Shown: positions 26,200 to 36,310 of the stretch, piece by piece
How positions within the stretch are numbered: the stretch's first letter is position 1
Layout: every line of letters begins with the position of its first letter
Assembly: GCF_022347685.1 (NCBI RefSeq)
Contig: NZ_JAKRGF010000002.1
Span: 1 to 64,000, forward strand
DNA length: 64,000 bases
Source of the DNA: Thalassobius sp. Cn5-15
Lineage (GTDB): Bacteria; Pseudomonadota; Alphaproteobacteria; Rhodobacterales; Rhodobacteraceae
Direction of reading: 5' to 3'
Notes under the pieces: generated by a model
Told to the model about the DNA's origin: nothing
The model's database searches: none
The model's input: the letters and a program-made list of their open reading frames with translations, nothing else
Program-made: the position numbers and the translations under genes

Positions 26200-26712
26200 A
26201 TGGACACCGCCCTGCCTCATGAATTTGTGCCCGACGCGGAAAACACCCGCGCGCTGCGCGATGCCTTTGGCCGGTTTGCCACCGGCGTAACCATTGTGAC
26301 CGCTCCGTCTGCGGCAGGCAAAGTGGCGATCACCGCAAACAGCTTTTCGTCGGTATCGCTGGACCCGCCTATGGTGCTGTGGGCACTGGCAGAAAACTCC
26401 AACCGCTATGATGATTTCAAGGACGCGCAGCATTACGCGATCCACATCCTGCGCGCAGATCAACAGGAACTGGCGTGGACGGTGGTCCGCGATGGCGCGG
26501 CGCTGAACGGTCTGGATCTGACGACGAATGATCATGGCGTGCCGCTGCTGCCGGGATGTCTGGCGCGGTTTGAATGCCGTCAGGCCGCGCGCTATCCGGG
26601 CGGCGATCACCAGATCATCCTTGGCGAAGTGCTGCGTGCAGAGATTGGCGCAACGGGTGACGCGCTGAGCTTTTACGGTGGAAAAATGTCATCACTGCCC
26701 TGCCAGTCCTGA
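26200..26712 (+). CDS. Flavin reductase-like (FMN-binding) protein
   Basis: A 170-residue flavin reductase domain: ALRDAFGRFATGVTIVTA at the start, then ITANSFSSVSLDPPMVLWAL, the FMN-binding signature, and a late GGDHQIILGEVL. ATG 26200 lies 7 bases after CAGGAG. These proteins give reduced flavin to a partner monooxygenase; no oxygenase gene is adjacent, so the partner is elsewhere or the protein acts alone. Preceded by 250 bp with the fusion terminator and followed by a shared terminator. Confidence 0.88.
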   Translation: MDTALPHEFVPDAENTRALRDAFGRFATGVTIVTAPSAAGKVAITANSFSSVSLDPPMVLWALAENSNRYDDFKDAQHYAIHILRADQQELAWTVVRDGAALNGLDLTTNDHGVPLLPGCLARFECRQAARYPGGDHQIILGEVLRAEIGATGDALSFYGGKMSSLPCQS

Positions 26713-26740
26713 CGCCACCGCCATTCCCTTAGCCGCAAAC

Positions 26741-26774
26741 AAAAACGCCCCACGCATCAGCGCAGGGCGTTTTA
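26741..26774. terminator. Bidirectional terminator between flavin reductase and chemoreceptor
   Basis: AAAAACGCCC pairs with GGGCGTTTTA; serves two converging genes. Confidence 0.85.
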
Positions 26775-26792
26775 CGTATAGTGACGCTGCTC

Positions 26793-28115
26793 TTACGCGG
26801 CTTTGGACACGGTGAAATCCACCTCGTCGCCCTCATCCTCCAGCGACAGATCAATGCCAGCCGTCATCGGGGGACGCGGTGCAGAGGTCGTGACCTTTGG
26901 TTCCGCATCGCAATCTGTGCCGCATTCATCACGCATGGTGTCGATACGCGAAATCGCAACGCTGACTTGTGCCAGACCTTCGGACTGATCCGCCGCACCG
27001 GTCGCGATCTCGGCCAGAACATCGTTCAATTCTGCCACCGCGCCTGCAATACGGGTCAGGGCATCGCCGGTTTCAGCCACCAGTGCCACACCGTTGTCCA
27101 CCTGCTGCGAGGAGGTGGTCACCAGACCACGGATCTCTTTGCTGGCATCGGCAGAGCGCTGCGCCAGCTTGCGCACCTCGGCGGCGACCACAGCAAAGCC
27201 ACGGCCAGCCTCACCTGCACGGGCCGATTCCACCGCCGCGTTCAGCGCCAGCAGGTCGGTCTGGCGGGCGATCTCATCAATCACGCTGACGATGGTGGTG
27301 ATCTTTTCAGAGCTTTCTTTGATCGCATCCATTGCATCATGGGCGCGGTTCACCACATCAGAGGACCGCTCCGCCTGTTCCCGGGTATTGGACATGACGG
27401 TCTGAGCGTTGCTGGCATGATCGGCCGCAGTTTCGGCCGCAGAGGCCACCTGTTCAATGGCCGTGGCGGCGCGCTGACCTTCGCTGCGAGTGCGTTCGGC
27501 GGTTTCAACGGCGGCAATACGGGCGGCCTCGGCCTCTTGCTTGGCCGCTTCGGCACGGCCAACGGTGGCGGCCAACTGTTCGCGGGCTTTGCGAATTTCG
27601 GCGTCAGCGGCGGCGGTCTGGATCATCGACCAGGCCAAAACACCGGCCTCAAACAGCACGATCACCGCATGCAGCACAACACGGCCCAGCGTTTCGACAA
27701 CCGACATTTCAGGGAAGACCAGACTGGGCAGCAGCAAACCAAAGCTAAGGTGATGCACAGCTGTCACCGCAACACCGGCAATCAGCGCTGGCAACGAACG
27801 CATGGTGGCGATAATCGCCAGCACCGCAAAGAACAGCATATGCGTGTCGATCTGCCAAGCATGACCAGAAAACGCAGAGGTAAAGACAACGCAATGCCCC
27901 ACCAGTGCCACCGCGTTCATGATCGGTCGCAGTTTCGCATCCACGCGCCCTGCCAGCAGCGTCATAATGGCAAAAACCAAAGCCCCAGCCATTACCGTAG
28001 TCAAAGGCCCGCCCACAATCAGCGCCGCAATCGGCCCCAAGGGCATCATCCCCAATGCGACCCATCTGGCTGTGCCAGAGAAGTCTTTTGTACCGTCGAG
28101 TTGTTTCACCGACAT
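26793..28115 (-). CDS. Methyl-accepting chemotaxis protein
   Basis: A 440-residue receptor. Residues 1-190 hold about six hydrophobic segments instead of a periplasmic sensor domain, so it probably senses through its membrane region. A coiled coil follows, then the signalling hairpin with the tip [37 protein letters not shown] (core shown in part: [20 protein letters not shown]). The C-terminus is acidic without an obvious CheR tether. Start ATG 28115 overlaps the stop of a small upstream gene (TAATG), so the two are coupled. No other chemotaxis genes lie nearby. Confidence 0.93.
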   Translation of the reverse strand: MSVKQLDGTKDFSGTARWVALGMMPLGPIAALIVGGPLTTVMAGALVFAIMTLLAGRVDAKLRPIMNAVALVGHCVVFTSAFSGHAWQIDTHMLFFAVLAIIATMRSLPALIAGVAVTAVHHLSFGLLLPSLVFPEMSVVETLGRVVLHAVIVLFEAGVLAWSMIQTAAADAEIRKAREQLAATVGRAEAAKQEAEAARIAAVETAERTRSEGQRAATAIEQVASAAETAADHASNAQTVMSNTREQAERSSDVVNRAHDAMDAIKESSEKITTIVSVIDEIARQTDLLALNAAVESARAGEAGRGFAVVAAEVRKLAQRSADASKEIRGLVTTSSQQVDNGVALVAETGDALTRIAGAVAELNDVLAEIATGAADQSEGLAQVSVAISRIDTMRDECGTDCDAEPKVTTSAPRPPMTAGIDLSLEDEGDEVDFTVSKAA

Positions 28116-28441
28116 TAAACCATTTCCTTCGTTACACAAAAATAGCTAAGAGCGCCGGGATCCAACAGGAACCAAGCACCGCTCTGGCGGAACCCATCTG
28201 CACTGGCCCCTGTGGCCAGCACTGACAATGGCGCCTGCGTCGGCCCCACAACAGCGCCGCCTGCGGCAGCCACCACGGCCTCAGCCCCACCGGACCACGG
28301 CGGTGCAACGACCAGAACGGGGGTATCGAACACTCCGTCCACGCCAGGCGCCTGGGCGGCCATCGCAACCGATGCCACCTCAAGTCCCAGCACAACGGCG
28401 CAGCCGCCGATCATCAGACAATACGCAGATAGATTCTTCAT
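28115..28441 (-). CDS. Small Ala/Val-rich protein coupled to the chemoreceptor
   Basis: A 108-residue protein with a signal-peptide or membrane-anchor start ([20 protein letters not shown]), a Gly/Ala/Val-rich middle ([20 protein letters not shown]) and a C-terminal [16 protein letters not shown] recognise no family. The stop codon overlaps the receptor ATG by one base, with GAAGGAAAT serving the receptor. By position it could be a periplasmic sensor or assembly partner of the receptor. The frame extends upstream to 28537 but the extra part is Arg-rich and probably not translated. Confidence 0.6.
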   Translation of the reverse strand: MKNLSAYCLMIGGCAVVLGLEVASVAMAAQAPGVDGVFDTPVLVVAPPWSGGAEAVVAAAGGAVVGPTQAPLSVLATGASADGFRQSGAWFLLDPGALSYFCVTKEMV

Positions 28442-28711
28442 GAAAGGCAGGGTAGCGCAATAATAGTAACCTTGCAGACGTCCCCTACGGATGCGTCTGG
28501 GACGCCCTCCTAAGGTATGGATTCGTCTGGCGGGCATTGGCAGGGCGACCGGATAAGGCCAGACAAATAGTGGTCGAATGATAAGCTAATCAACACATTC
28601 CATCCGGGCAGTCTGCCGCCCCCTGTCTTGACGCCAGACAGGTTGCAGCATTGGGCATGCCGATGATATTCGCTGTGGCACAGCAGCTTACAGACTATTT
28701 CGGGGGAGCAT

Positions 28712-30223
28712 ATGACACACGTACTGGCCATTGATCAGGGCACCACATCCACACGGGCGATCCTGTTTGATCATGCGCTGAAAACTGTGGCCTCCCATCA
28801 GGAAGAGTTTGCGCAGCATTTTCCCACCTCTGGCTGGGTGGAACATGATCCGGCCGACCTCTGGGCCACAACGCTATCGACCTGCCGTGCTGCACTGGCA
28901 GCCGCACCCACCGCTACGGTGAGCGCCATTGGCATCACCAACCAGCGTGAAACCACCGTGGTCTGGAACCGTCACACAGGCCAGCCCGTCTATAACGCCA
29001 TCGTCTGGCAGGACCGCCGCACTGCGGATACCTGCGCCACCCTGCGTGACGCAGGCCACGAGGTGTTGATCCGTCAGACCACCGGATTGCTGCTCGATCC
29101 TTATTTTTCCGGCACGAAGCTGGCGTGGATTTTGGACAATGTTGCAGGCGCCCGCGCAGCCGCAGAGGCAGGCGATCTATTGTTTGGCACTGTCGACAGT
29201 TATCTGATCTGGCACCTGACGGGCGGCAAGGTGCATGCAACCGACGCCACCAATGCCGCGCGGACCCTGCTGTATGATATCCATACTGGCTGTTGGAGTG
29301 AGGAGATCTGCGCCCTCCTCAACATACCGCAGACCATGCTGCCGGAGGTGAAAGATTGCGCGGCTGATTTCGGCCTGACCGATCCGGCGCATTTCGGCGT
29401 GGCGGTCCCAATCACCGGTGTCGCTGGCGATCAGCAGGCCGCCACCATCGGGCAGGCCTGTTTCCGTCCGGGGATGATGAAGTCCACATACGGCACCGGA
29501 TGTTTTGCCCTGCTGAACACCGGCGCCACACCGGTTCTGTCACAGAACCGGCTGCTCACCACCATTGCCTATCAGTTGGGCGGTCAGACAACATACGCCC
29601 TTGAAGGGTCGATTTTTATCGCCGGTGCAGTGGTACAATGGCTGCGCGATGGCTTGGGCGTCATTCAGCAGGCAAGCGATACGCAGGCGCTGGCCGAGGC
29701 CGCAGATCCGGAACAGAACGTCATCATCGTGCCTGCCTTCACCGGCCTCGGTGCGCCCTATTGGAACGCGGAATGCCGCGGTGCGGTCTACGGGCTGACC
29801 CGCAACTCCGGCCCGGCGGAATTTGCCCGTGCCGCATTGGAAAGCGTCGGTTACCAGACCCGCGACCTGTGGCAGGCGATGCAAGCGGACTGGACAACCA
29901 CGACTGCAGCAGCCGAGACAGGCGCGTCAGGATCTGACACTCAGGTCCTGCGGGTGGACGGGGGCATGGCGGCCTCTGCCTTCGCGATGCAGTTTCTCGC
30001 CGACATCCTGAACGCCCCTGTTGATCGCCCCGAGGTGTTGGAAACCACGGCCCTAGGCGCTGCGTGGCTGGCAGGCATGCAGGTTGGGATTTATCCGGAC
30101 ATGCAGGGCTTTGCCGACACATGGGCGCGCGACAGCCATTTCGCACCGCAAATGGACGCAGAGACGCGGGAGCAAAAATACGCAGCATGGCAACGTGCGG
30201 TGCAAGCAACGCTTGCGGTCTGA
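28712..30223 (+). CDS. glpK: Glycerol kinase
   Basis: A 503-residue FGGY-family kinase: N-terminal [16 protein letters not shown] (phosphate site), [28 protein letters not shown], the substrate region around [13 protein letters not shown], and the C-terminal [20 protein letters not shown]. It makes sn-glycerol 3-phosphate from glycerol and ATP. ATG 28712 follows GGGGGAG. No glpF or glpD adjoins it. Length matches the E. coli enzyme (502). Confidence 0.95.
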   Translation: MTHVLAIDQGTTSTRAILFDHALKTVASHQEEFAQHFPTSGWVEHDPADLWATTLSTCRAALAAAPTATVSAIGITNQRETTVVWNRHTGQPVYNAIVWQDRRTADTCATLRDAGHEVLIRQTTGLLLDPYFSGTKLAWILDNVAGARAAAEAGDLLFGTVDSYLIWHLTGGKVHATDATNAARTLLYDIHTGCWSEEICALLNIPQTMLPEVKDCAADFGLTDPAHFGVAVPITGVAGDQQAATIGQACFRPGMMKSTYGTGCFALLNTGATPVLSQNRLLTTIAYQLGGQTTYALEGSIFIAGAVVQWLRDGLGVIQQASDTQALAEAADPEQNVIIVPAFTGLGAPYWNAECRGAVYGLTRNSGPAEFARAALESVGYQTRDLWQAMQADWTTTTAAAETGASGSDTQVLRVDGGMAASAFAMQFLADILNAPVDRPEVLETTALGAAWLAGMQVGIYPDMQGFADTWARDSHFAPQMDAETREQKYAAWQRAVQATLAV

Positions 30224-30228
30224 TCCAC

Positions 30229-31005
30229 TCAGACCCGCGTTAGCAATTCCCGCATAGAGGCGACGTTCATCCGCTTGTATGCCTTCTTGCGGTGGGTGAT
30301 TACCGTGGTTTCAGCAACACCAAGGATCGCGGCAATCTCTGCTGCGGTGCGCCCCTTAATGGTCATCGCGGCCACCTCGCGTTCCCGCTTGGTCAGGTTG
30401 GGGTGGTTCAACGCCAGCCGCGCTTGCACGTCCTGATCATGGGCCTCTGACTCTTTCACCATCAGGCCCACGTGCCGTTCTACCGCGACCATCAGCGCGG
30501 ACATGGTGGCAATCAACCCGTCACGCGCGGTGATCGGAAAGGTGCCAAATTCAGTCGCGCTATAAAGGCTGACCACCAGCCCAAATCCTGGCCTGCGCCG
30601 CACCAATGACACCCGGCTGGTGATCCCCGGCAGATCATAACAATCGCGCCGGTAAAGAAAGGATTGCAGGTCCGCCGCCTCATGATGGGTGAAAAAATCC
30701 CCCTCGCCTTCCGCCCCCAGCAGCAGCGCCGCATCGCGATCCTGCGCCCAATGACGGCGATACCCCTCCGCCGCCCGTGCGGCCCGCCTTTGCCCCAGCG
30801 TCGATGTGGTCCCCATCAACAAAGGCGTATCGCGGTCCCCCTGACAGTATAATGACAGGAAATCCGCGTCCGTCAGCCCATGCGCAAAGCGCAGCGCCGC
30901 CTCAACGAACCCCGACTGGCCGATCGCGCCCATCAAGGGCGTAATCTGCGTCAGTGATACCTGCAGATCAGGCAGTGGTGGGGTGAGGCGGAATTCGTCA
31001 TACAT
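30229..31005 (-). CDS. LuxR-family transcriptional regulator
   Basis: A 258-residue protein. The C-terminal GerE-type HTH is clear: LTKREREVAAMTIKGRTAAEIAAILGVAETTVITHRKKA (seen as LTKREREVAAM then VAETTVITHRKKAYKRM). The N-terminal 180 residues resemble no autoinducer-binding domain with confidence; a ligand-binding fold is likely. It converges with glpK, leaving 5 bases between stops. The target is unknown; the upstream neighbours nagA and an amino-sugar kinase point the same way. Confidence 0.85.
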   Translation of the reverse strand: MYDEFRLTPPLPDLQVSLTQITPLMGAIGQSGFVEAALRFAHGLTDADFLSLYCQGDRDTPLLMGTTSTLGQRRAARAAEGYRRHWAQDRDAALLLGAEGEGDFFTHHEAADLQSFLYRRDCYDLPGITSRVSLVRRRPGFGLVVSLYSATEFGTFPITARDGLIATMSALMVAVERHVGLMVKESEAHDQDVQARLALNHPNLTKREREVAAMTIKGRTAAEIAAILGVAETTVITHRKKAYKRMNVASMRELLTRV

Positions 31006-31048
31006 CGGGGGCTTTCTCGTCTGGCGTCCTAAACGATTTAGGCACTGA

Positions 31049-32197
31049 TTAAACAGTGGCCAAGACCGTAACCGCGCGCAAGTCCGGCGTGATGCGGATC
31101 ACCTCAGCCCGTTGTCCCACCTGCAAACGCCCAGCACCCGTTGCGCCGATTAAATCCGCCGGTACCGAGGTGGCCGCGGCCAAAGCCGCGGCCAGCGTAA
31201 CCCCCACCTGATGATGCATCACCTCCACCGCGCGCAACAGATCCAGATCCGCCCCCGCCAACGTCCCATCGGCGCGCGTCAGCCGCCCTGCCTCGCGAAG
31301 GATCTGCCGCCCGTCGAGGGCAAATGCCGCCATATCTGTGCCAGCAGGTGCCATCGCATCCGAAACCAACACCAGCTTGCCCGCCCCCTTCAGCCGCCAC
31401 GCCAACCGCAGGCTGGTCGGGTGCACATGCACGCCGTCGGCAATGATGCCCACATGCACATGTTCAGTGTCCAGCGCCGCGCCAACCAGGCCGGGAGCAC
31501 GACTGCCCAGTTGGCTCATCGCGTTGAACAGATGGGTGGCACAACGCGCACCGGCGGCGAAGTAGTCGCAGCACTGCTCATAAGGTGCATCCGTATGGCC
31601 AAGGGCCACAACCACCCCCGCCTCTGCCAGCGCGGCGACCTGATCAGGACATACATTTTCTGGTGCAACGGTGACCATCAACGCAGGCAGATCCCGTGCC
31701 GCAGCAATCAGCTCTGCCAGATCGGCATCCGTCATCGGGCGGATCAGTGCGGCGTCATGGGCACCTTTGCGCGGCACGGACAGATGCGGCCCCTCCAGAT
31801 GCAGGCCAAGAATACCAGTTTGACCCGCCGCCAAGGCCTCTTTCACCGCGTTGATCGCTGCGGTGGTCCTTGCAGGTGCTGCGGTGATCAGCGTCGGCAG
31901 AATATGCGTTGCACCAAGACGGCGATGGGCAGCAACCATACGGGCCAGTACAGAGGCTGAGGGCGCGTCGTTCAACATCACGCCGTCGCCACCATTCAGC
32001 TGCAGATCGACAAAACCGGGGCTGAGGATCGCACCGTCAAGATAGGCCCAAGTACCCTGATCGACCCCGCCCTCTGCGCGCAGCGCGGCCTCAGATCCAA
32101 ACGCCTCGACCACCCCATCCCGCAGGCGTAACGCCGACGCCTCATGCAGGCGCGTGCCATCAAAAATTCTGCCGCCGTAATATGTTACTACTGTCAT
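31049..32197 (-). CDS. nagA: N-acetylglucosamine-6-phosphate deacetylase
   Basis: A 382-residue amidohydrolase: GFVDLQLNGGDGV at the N-terminal metal region, HLEGPHLS, GHTDAPYEQC with the later ATHLFNAMS, and VSDAMAPAGT holding the catalytic Asp. It converts GlcNAc-6-P to glucosamine-6-P and acetate in chitin and peptidoglycan recycling. The start overlaps the preceding kinase gene by 4 bases (ATGA), so both are co-translated. Confidence 0.95.
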   Translation of the reverse strand: MTVVTYYGGRIFDGTRLHEASALRLRDGVVEAFGSEAALRAEGGVDQGTWAYLDGAILSPGFVDLQLNGGDGVMLNDAPSASVLARMVAAHRRLGATHILPTLITAAPARTTAAINAVKEALAAGQTGILGLHLEGPHLSVPRKGAHDAALIRPMTDADLAELIAAARDLPALMVTVAPENVCPDQVAALAEAGVVVALGHTDAPYEQCCDYFAAGARCATHLFNAMSQLGSRAPGLVGAALDTEHVHVGIIADGVHVHPTSLRLAWRLKGAGKLVLVSDAMAPAGTDMAAFALDGRQILREAGRLTRADGTLAGADLDLLRAVEVMHHQVGVTLAAALAAATSVPADLIGATGAGRLQVGQRAEVIRITPDLRAVTVLATV

Positions 32198-33093
32198 AGC
32201 AGCGCCCCTCTGGCAAATCCGTCCCGCCCCAGCGCCTGGGCCATATCCAGCGCCGCCTCCAACGGGGTGCTGACCGCAGGCTGCAAAGCCGCCTGCATAT
32301 CGTCAGGCAACAACGCCGCATAGTGCGGCCCGATCCCTCCAGTCAGGCACAATGCCTGCCCCACCCGCCAGCCAAGAGCGTAGGTGGTTTTGGCGATATA
32401 ATCTGCTCCCTCCTGCATCAATCCCAACGCCAGTGCGTCTCCTGCCGCCGCAGCCGTGGTGACAAAGGGGGCAAAACGGCCGAAGTCCGCAGGCCTTGCC
32501 TCCACCGCCCAGGCCATCACCCCCGCTGCGTCCTCAAACTCTGCAAGGATCTGATCACTCAACCCGCTGACCGCAACCAACCCATCTGCCGCCTGCAGAC
32601 TGACGCTCAACGCGCGTCGCCCAAGCCATCCGGCGGAGGCTTCATCGCCAAGGGTCAGGCCCCATCCGCCCACAAATCGCATCCTGCCCGCCCGCTGCAG
32701 GCCAAGGAACGATCCAGTGCCGCAATGGGCCACCACACCGTCCGCCGCACCAATAGCGGCGCGCAGGGCGATGCGCGTGTCTTCTTCGACATGAACAGCG
32801 TTGAGAGGTAGCTGGGCCGCCACCTTCGCCGCCAGTGCGGCGGAATTAACGCCCGCCAGCCCCAGAAAGGCCGGGACCCCGGCCAGATCCGCCACCGTCA
32901 ACCCTGCGGCCTGCGCCACCTCAGTCAGCCCTGTGCTCAGCTCCGCGCAGGCGCCAGCAAAATCACTGGAGGCATTGGCAGACCCCACCTCTGCCGCAAA
33001 GCGCGCGCCATCACCGCGCTCCAGCAACAAACGACAACGGCTGCCGCCGCCATCCACGCCCAGCGCGCTGGCTTTTGCTTGGCTGTTGGTCAT
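32194..33093 (-). CDS. BadF/BadG-type N-acetylglucosamine kinase
   Basis: A 299-residue ASKHA-fold kinase: phosphate-1 loop LGVDGGGSRCRLLLE, adenosine region GVVAHCGTGSFLGLQ, and WGLTLGDEASAGWLGRRAL, typical of BadF/BadG GlcNAc or glucosamine kinases. ATG 33093 follows AAGGAAG. It would supply the GlcNAc-6-P used by the NagA encoded next. The operon seems to be these two genes only; nagB and a transporter are not in view. Confidence 0.9.
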   Translation of the reverse strand: MTNSQAKASALGVDGGGSRCRLLLERGDGARFAAEVGSANASSDFAGACAELSTGLTEVAQAAGLTVADLAGVPAFLGLAGVNSAALAAKVAAQLPLNAVHVEEDTRIALRAAIGAADGVVAHCGTGSFLGLQRAGRMRFVGGWGLTLGDEASAGWLGRRALSVSLQAADGLVAVSGLSDQILAEFEDAAGVMAWAVEARPADFGRFAPFVTTAAAAGDALALGLMQEGADYIAKTTYALGWRVGQALCLTGGIGPHYAALLPDDMQAALQPAVSTPLEAALDMAQALGRDGFARGALL

Positions 33094-33271
33094 CTTTCTT
33101 CCTTCTGTTGAAACGTCTGAATGGCCGCGCCTTAGAGCCATGAAAACTATCCACGAGTTATCCACAGAAACCGGGTAAAACCTAGAGGGTAACGCCCGTT
33201 AACTTAAGTAATTAGCAAGGTTTATGCGATCTGCTGCGCTGACCCTGTTCATGAAAAGAAAGGCCACATCA

Positions 33272-33394
33272 ATGCGATTTCTGCCAATCGTGTTGGGCTG
33301 GGCAATTGCTGCCACAGCCCTGTCTGCCATCGCGTCTCTGCCAGGCGCGCCGCAGGACATCTCAGAAATTCCTGCCGTCATCAAGGCGGGATAA
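33272..33394 (+). CDS. Small secreted peptide 1
   Basis: A 40-residue peptide starting MRFLPIVLGWAIAATALSAI, a signal-like hydrophobic stretch, ending with IPAVIKAG. ATG 33272 is preferred to ATG 33251 because AAAGG lies upstream and because the next small gene also begins MRF. No family recognised. Confidence 0.4.
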   Translation: MRFLPIVLGWAIAATALSAIASLPGAPQDISEIPAVIKAG

Positions 33395-33488
33395 ATCCCC
33401 TGCTCTGGTCGGGGATGTTCCGGGCCAGAGGCCGCAGAAACCTGTTTCTGCAAATTGTTCTGTAACCCGTCGAAGGAGTTTTTGACGA

Positions 33489-33602
33489 ATGCGCTTTATC
33501 ACCTTGGTTCTGAGTTCTGCCGTATGCATCACCGCATTTTCCCTCATGGCCACCTCTGCCGCGACCCCTGAAAAGGTTGTTCCCAATATTGTCGCCTATT
33601 GA
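33489..33602 (+). CDS. Small secreted peptide 2
   Basis: A 37-residue peptide beginning MRFITLVLSSAVCITAFSL with a signal-like segment and probable cleavage after ATSA, leaving about 14 residues. GAAGGAG lies 12 bases upstream of ATG 33489. Similar to peptide 1 in size, start motif and layout, suggesting tandem duplication. It ends 71 bp before a lipoprotein gene on the same strand. Confidence 0.5.
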   Translation: MRFITLVLSSAVCITAFSLMATSAATPEKVVPNIVAY

Positions 33603-33673
33603 GTCCCCAAGACGAAGCGCAATACACAAAAACCTCACTGGATTTTGCCCGCAAAACATGGCGTGATGCGGGC

Positions 33674-34432
33674 ATGGTCCACCTGCGTCCCCCATCCTGT
33701 CTGCGCCCGCTTCTGTGGCTGTGCCTTGGCCTCTGCCTTGCTGCGTGCAGCCGTCCGCTGACCGATAGCGAACGCCGCTATGCACAGACTTTTTATGGCG
33801 ACAGTGTAGATCTGGATCGGGTGCGCTTTGTCGAGGGGCATTTTGCCGGCAGTGTTCGCTGGCAGTTTCAGCCGCGCCCGCGGGTGACCTGTCAGGAACG
33901 GATATTTCCACCTGTGACGGGCGATGTTCTGGAAACCGCTCCGGGGGCCGTGGCGCTTTATCAACGGGTGTTTTACCGCCGCGATCTATACCGCGACGAC
34001 TTCACCCAAAGCTACAGCGCCCAAATCAGCGGCCGCGTTCAGGACCGGCGGGACGGGCAGCGCCGTGAGGCGACGAACCTTTATGACCTGATGATTTTCG
34101 CCCATGAGATGACCCATGTCTGGCAATGGCAAAACCGCGCACAAACCGGTTACACCCCATGGCGCGCAGCGGGCGAACATGGGCAGGGGCGTGACCCCTA
34201 TCTGTTTGACCTCAACAGCCAGCCGGATTTCCTCAGCTTCCCTTACGAACAGCAAGCTGCAATTGTGGAGGAGTTTACCTGCTGCCGCGCCCTTGCCCCC
34301 AAGGCAGCGCGGACCAAGCGACTGCATGATATGCTGGCACAGGTGATGCCGGTGCAACTGCTGCAGTCACGCATCGACACGCTTGCCACTGTGCCGTGGG
34401 AAGGCGCCGAGGTAACGGGCATTTGCGATTAA
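33674..34432 (+). CDS. Zinc-peptidase-like lipoprotein (HEMTH motif)
   Basis: A 252-residue protein with a lipoprotein signal (LWLCLGLCLAAC, lipobox LAAC) from ATG 33674. The middle carries HEMTHVWQWQNR, an HExxH zinc motif, followed about 65 residues later by IVEEF, which may supply a third ligand as in gluzincins. The family is unclear to me; DUF4157-like proteins have similar HExxHVxQ motifs. The frame opens earlier at 33599 but the added part is not signal-like. Likely periplasmic-side, anchored to the outer membrane. Confidence 0.6.
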   Translation: MVHLRPPSCLRPLLWLCLGLCLAACSRPLTDSERRYAQTFYGDSVDLDRVRFVEGHFAGSVRWQFQPRPRVTCQERIFPPVTGDVLETAPGAVALYQRVFYRRDLYRDDFTQSYSAQISGRVQDRRDGQRREATNLYDLMIFAHEMTHVWQWQNRAQTGYTPWRAAGEHGQGRDPYLFDLNSQPDFLSFPYEQQAAIVEEFTCCRALAPKAARTKRLHDMLAQVMPVQLLQSRIDTLATVPWEGAEVTGICD

Positions 34433-34439
34433 CACTCCC

Positions 34440-34898
34440 TCACGGGACCTGAATGGTTTCCAGATAGGCCACAAGCGCTGCCAGATTGCGGGGCACAGGG
34501 GTCAGCTGCATCTCATCTCCCTCCGCCGCCACAGTCAGCGCCACCGGCACCGTCTCCCCACCAAGGAAACCGCCAAATTCCGGCATCCGCGACGCCCCCA
34601 GTGCGCCCCGGTTGTAGCCGTCAATCACGGACAACACATGCACACGCGGAAACACACCTTGATTGCCAGCGGACAATCGCGTCAGATCCGCCGCAGGTGA
34701 CAGGCCTTTCGCAGGCATTGCCCCGCTGCCGTCGGCCCCGCGCCCGTCAGCGCCGTGACAGATGGCGCAGTTGTCGACAAACAAGGCCGCGCCCTCGCCC
34801 GCCTCTGGCATCGCGTCATCCTGTGACGGCGCACAGGCCGCAAGGGTCAATAATCCGGCCACCAGACCAAGGGCTGCCACGGTTCGGGTCGCATACAT
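34440..34898 (-). CDS. Lipoprotein-type cytochrome c
   Basis: A 152-residue protein with lipobox LAAC, one heme c site CAICH, and a later Met (SRMPEF) as likely sixth ligand, the pattern of a class I monoheme cytochrome c. Lipid-anchored, periplasmic. No oxidase or dehydrogenase gene is adjacent. Its stop converges within 8 bases of the zinc-peptidase-like gene on the other strand. Confidence 0.88.
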   Translation of the reverse strand: MYATRTVAALGLVAGLLTLAACAPSQDDAMPEAGEGAALFVDNCAICHGADGRGADGSGAMPAKGLSPAADLTRLSAGNQGVFPRVHVLSVIDGYNRGALGASRMPEFGGFLGGETVPVALTVAAEGDEMQLTPVPRNLAALVAYLETIQVP

Positions 34899-34981
34899 TG
34901 CGCTGCCTCCTCATGTTTCATCCACCAGCAGCCTAAGCGGCGGGCGCAGGCGTGACCTTGATCCCTGTCAGTTGGGCACCT

Positions 34982-35524
34982 TCACCCTCGCGCAGGCACC
35001 CCGGTATCATAGCGTCGCGCCAGATCGGAGAGGAACTGCGCTACCTCCGCCGTGGTGCGCAGGTAATGCGCCTCTTTGTCCGCGCGGGCGGCGGCTTGCA
35101 GGTATTTCTCCGGCTTACGACGGCCGGTATGACGAGTGTCCCAGATCCAGCGATAAAACTCCCAAGAGAACTGCTCAGGACAGTCCGCTGGCAAATCGGG
35201 GCGGCTCTGGCCAAAATAGCGAGCGGAGCGTGTCAGCACGCGCCACATCCGCAAGGGATACGGCAGATCGATCCAGACAAAGGTATCGCAGCGCGCCAGT
35301 CTTTCGTCCCATGTGGCGGAATGGCCGCCCTCAAACACCCATTGATCGCGGGCATGGACCTCTTCGCACATATCGGTTTTGGCCTGCCGGTCCCGTTCCT
35401 GCCAGCCGGGCATCCAATGGATCTTGTCGATATGCACAACTGGCAGGCCGGTGATCTGACCAATCTGGCGCGCCAACGTCGATTTACCCGATCCCGGCTG
35501 ACCAACAATCATCACACGTTGCAT
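34982..35524 (-). CDS. P-loop kinase-like protein (adenylate-kinase fold, FlaR/topology-modulation type)
   Basis: A 180-residue protein with Walker A GQPGSGKSTLARQIG and HIDKIHWMPGW, the signature of the DNA topology modulation/FlaR-type nucleoside kinase-like family. The phosphorylated substrate is not known. ATG 35524 follows GGAGG; the frame extends a few codons upstream. A solitary gene between the cytochrome and lolD. Confidence 0.8.
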   Translation of the reverse strand: MQRVMIVGQPGSGKSTLARQIGQITGLPVVHIDKIHWMPGWQERDRQAKTDMCEEVHARDQWVFEGGHSATWDERLARCDTFVWIDLPYPLRMWRVLTRSARYFGQSRPDLPADCPEQFSWEFYRWIWDTRHTGRRKPEKYLQAAARADKEAHYLRTTAEVAQFLSDLARRYDTGVPARG

Positions 35525-35617
35525 TGCGACCTCCTCCATTCCCGCAAGAAAAGAGCGCGGTGATTTCAAAACCGCCCTGAAGTGTCAAGCGTAATGTACT
35601 CTGCGACATAAGGGGGG

Positions 35618-36310
35618 TTACGCCAGCCGCCCTGCCTCCAGCCGTAGGACGCGATCCATCCGCGCGGCCAGTTCCAAGTTGTGAGTGGCGATCAATGCAG
35701 ACATGCCAGTGGAACGCACCAGCGCCATCAGCGCGTCAAACACCTGATCCGATGTGCCGGGGTCCAGATTGCCGGTCGGCTCATCCGCCAACAACAGACG
35801 CGGTTCATTCGCCAGCGCACGACAGAAGGCCACCCGCTGCTGTTCGCCGCCCGACAGGGCCGCAGGGCGGTGATCGGCACGTTCGCCAACACCCACACGG
35901 GCCAAAAGGTCAGCAGCGCGTGTCTGCGCCTGTGCCTTGGCCACCCCATTGGCCAATTGCGGCAGCACCACGTTTTCCAGCGCGGTAAATTCCGGCAACA
36001 GATGGTGAAACTGATAGATGAAGCCTACATCCTCGCGCCGCGCCTGGGTGCGGCGGCGATCGCTTTCGTCGGTCATTTGCTGCCCGTTCAGCGTCACCGT
36101 ACCAGCATCGGGCGTGTCCAGCAGGCCCGCTATATGCAAAAGCGTGGACTTCCCAGCGCCAGAGGGTGCGACCAGTGCCACAACCTCGCCAGCGGCGATA
36201 GACAGATCCACACCCTGCAACACAGCAACCGGATTTGCGCTGCCTTTGGCGTAGGTCTTGGTAATACCTGTAAGGGCCAAAACCGGCTTGCTCAGAACTG
36301 GATTACTCAT
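35618..36310 (-). CDS. lolD: Lipoprotein-releasing ABC transporter ATPase LolD
   Basis: A 230-residue ATPase: Walker [12 protein letters not shown], signature [15 protein letters not shown] and Walker [13 protein letters not shown]. LolD powers release of outer-membrane lipoproteins from the inner membrane by the LolCD(E) complex. It overlaps the permease gene by 8 bases (36303-36310), so the two are coupled. Confidence 0.93.
   Translation of the reverse strand: MSNPVLSKPVLALTGITKTYAKGSANPVAVLQGVDLSIAAGEVVALVAPSGAGKSTLLHIAGLLDTPDAGTVTLNGQQMTDESDRRRTQARREDVGFIYQFHHLLPEFTALENVVLPQLANGVAKAQAQTRAADLLARVGVGERADHRPAALSGGEQQRVAFCRALANEPRLLLADEPTGNLDPGTSDQVFDALMALVRSTGMSALIATHNLELAARMDRVLRLEAGRLA

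Noticed and set aside
33599-33673. Earlier start for the zinc-peptidase-like lipoprotein
   Set aside because: The upstream part is polar and would hide the lipoprotein signal that begins at 33674.
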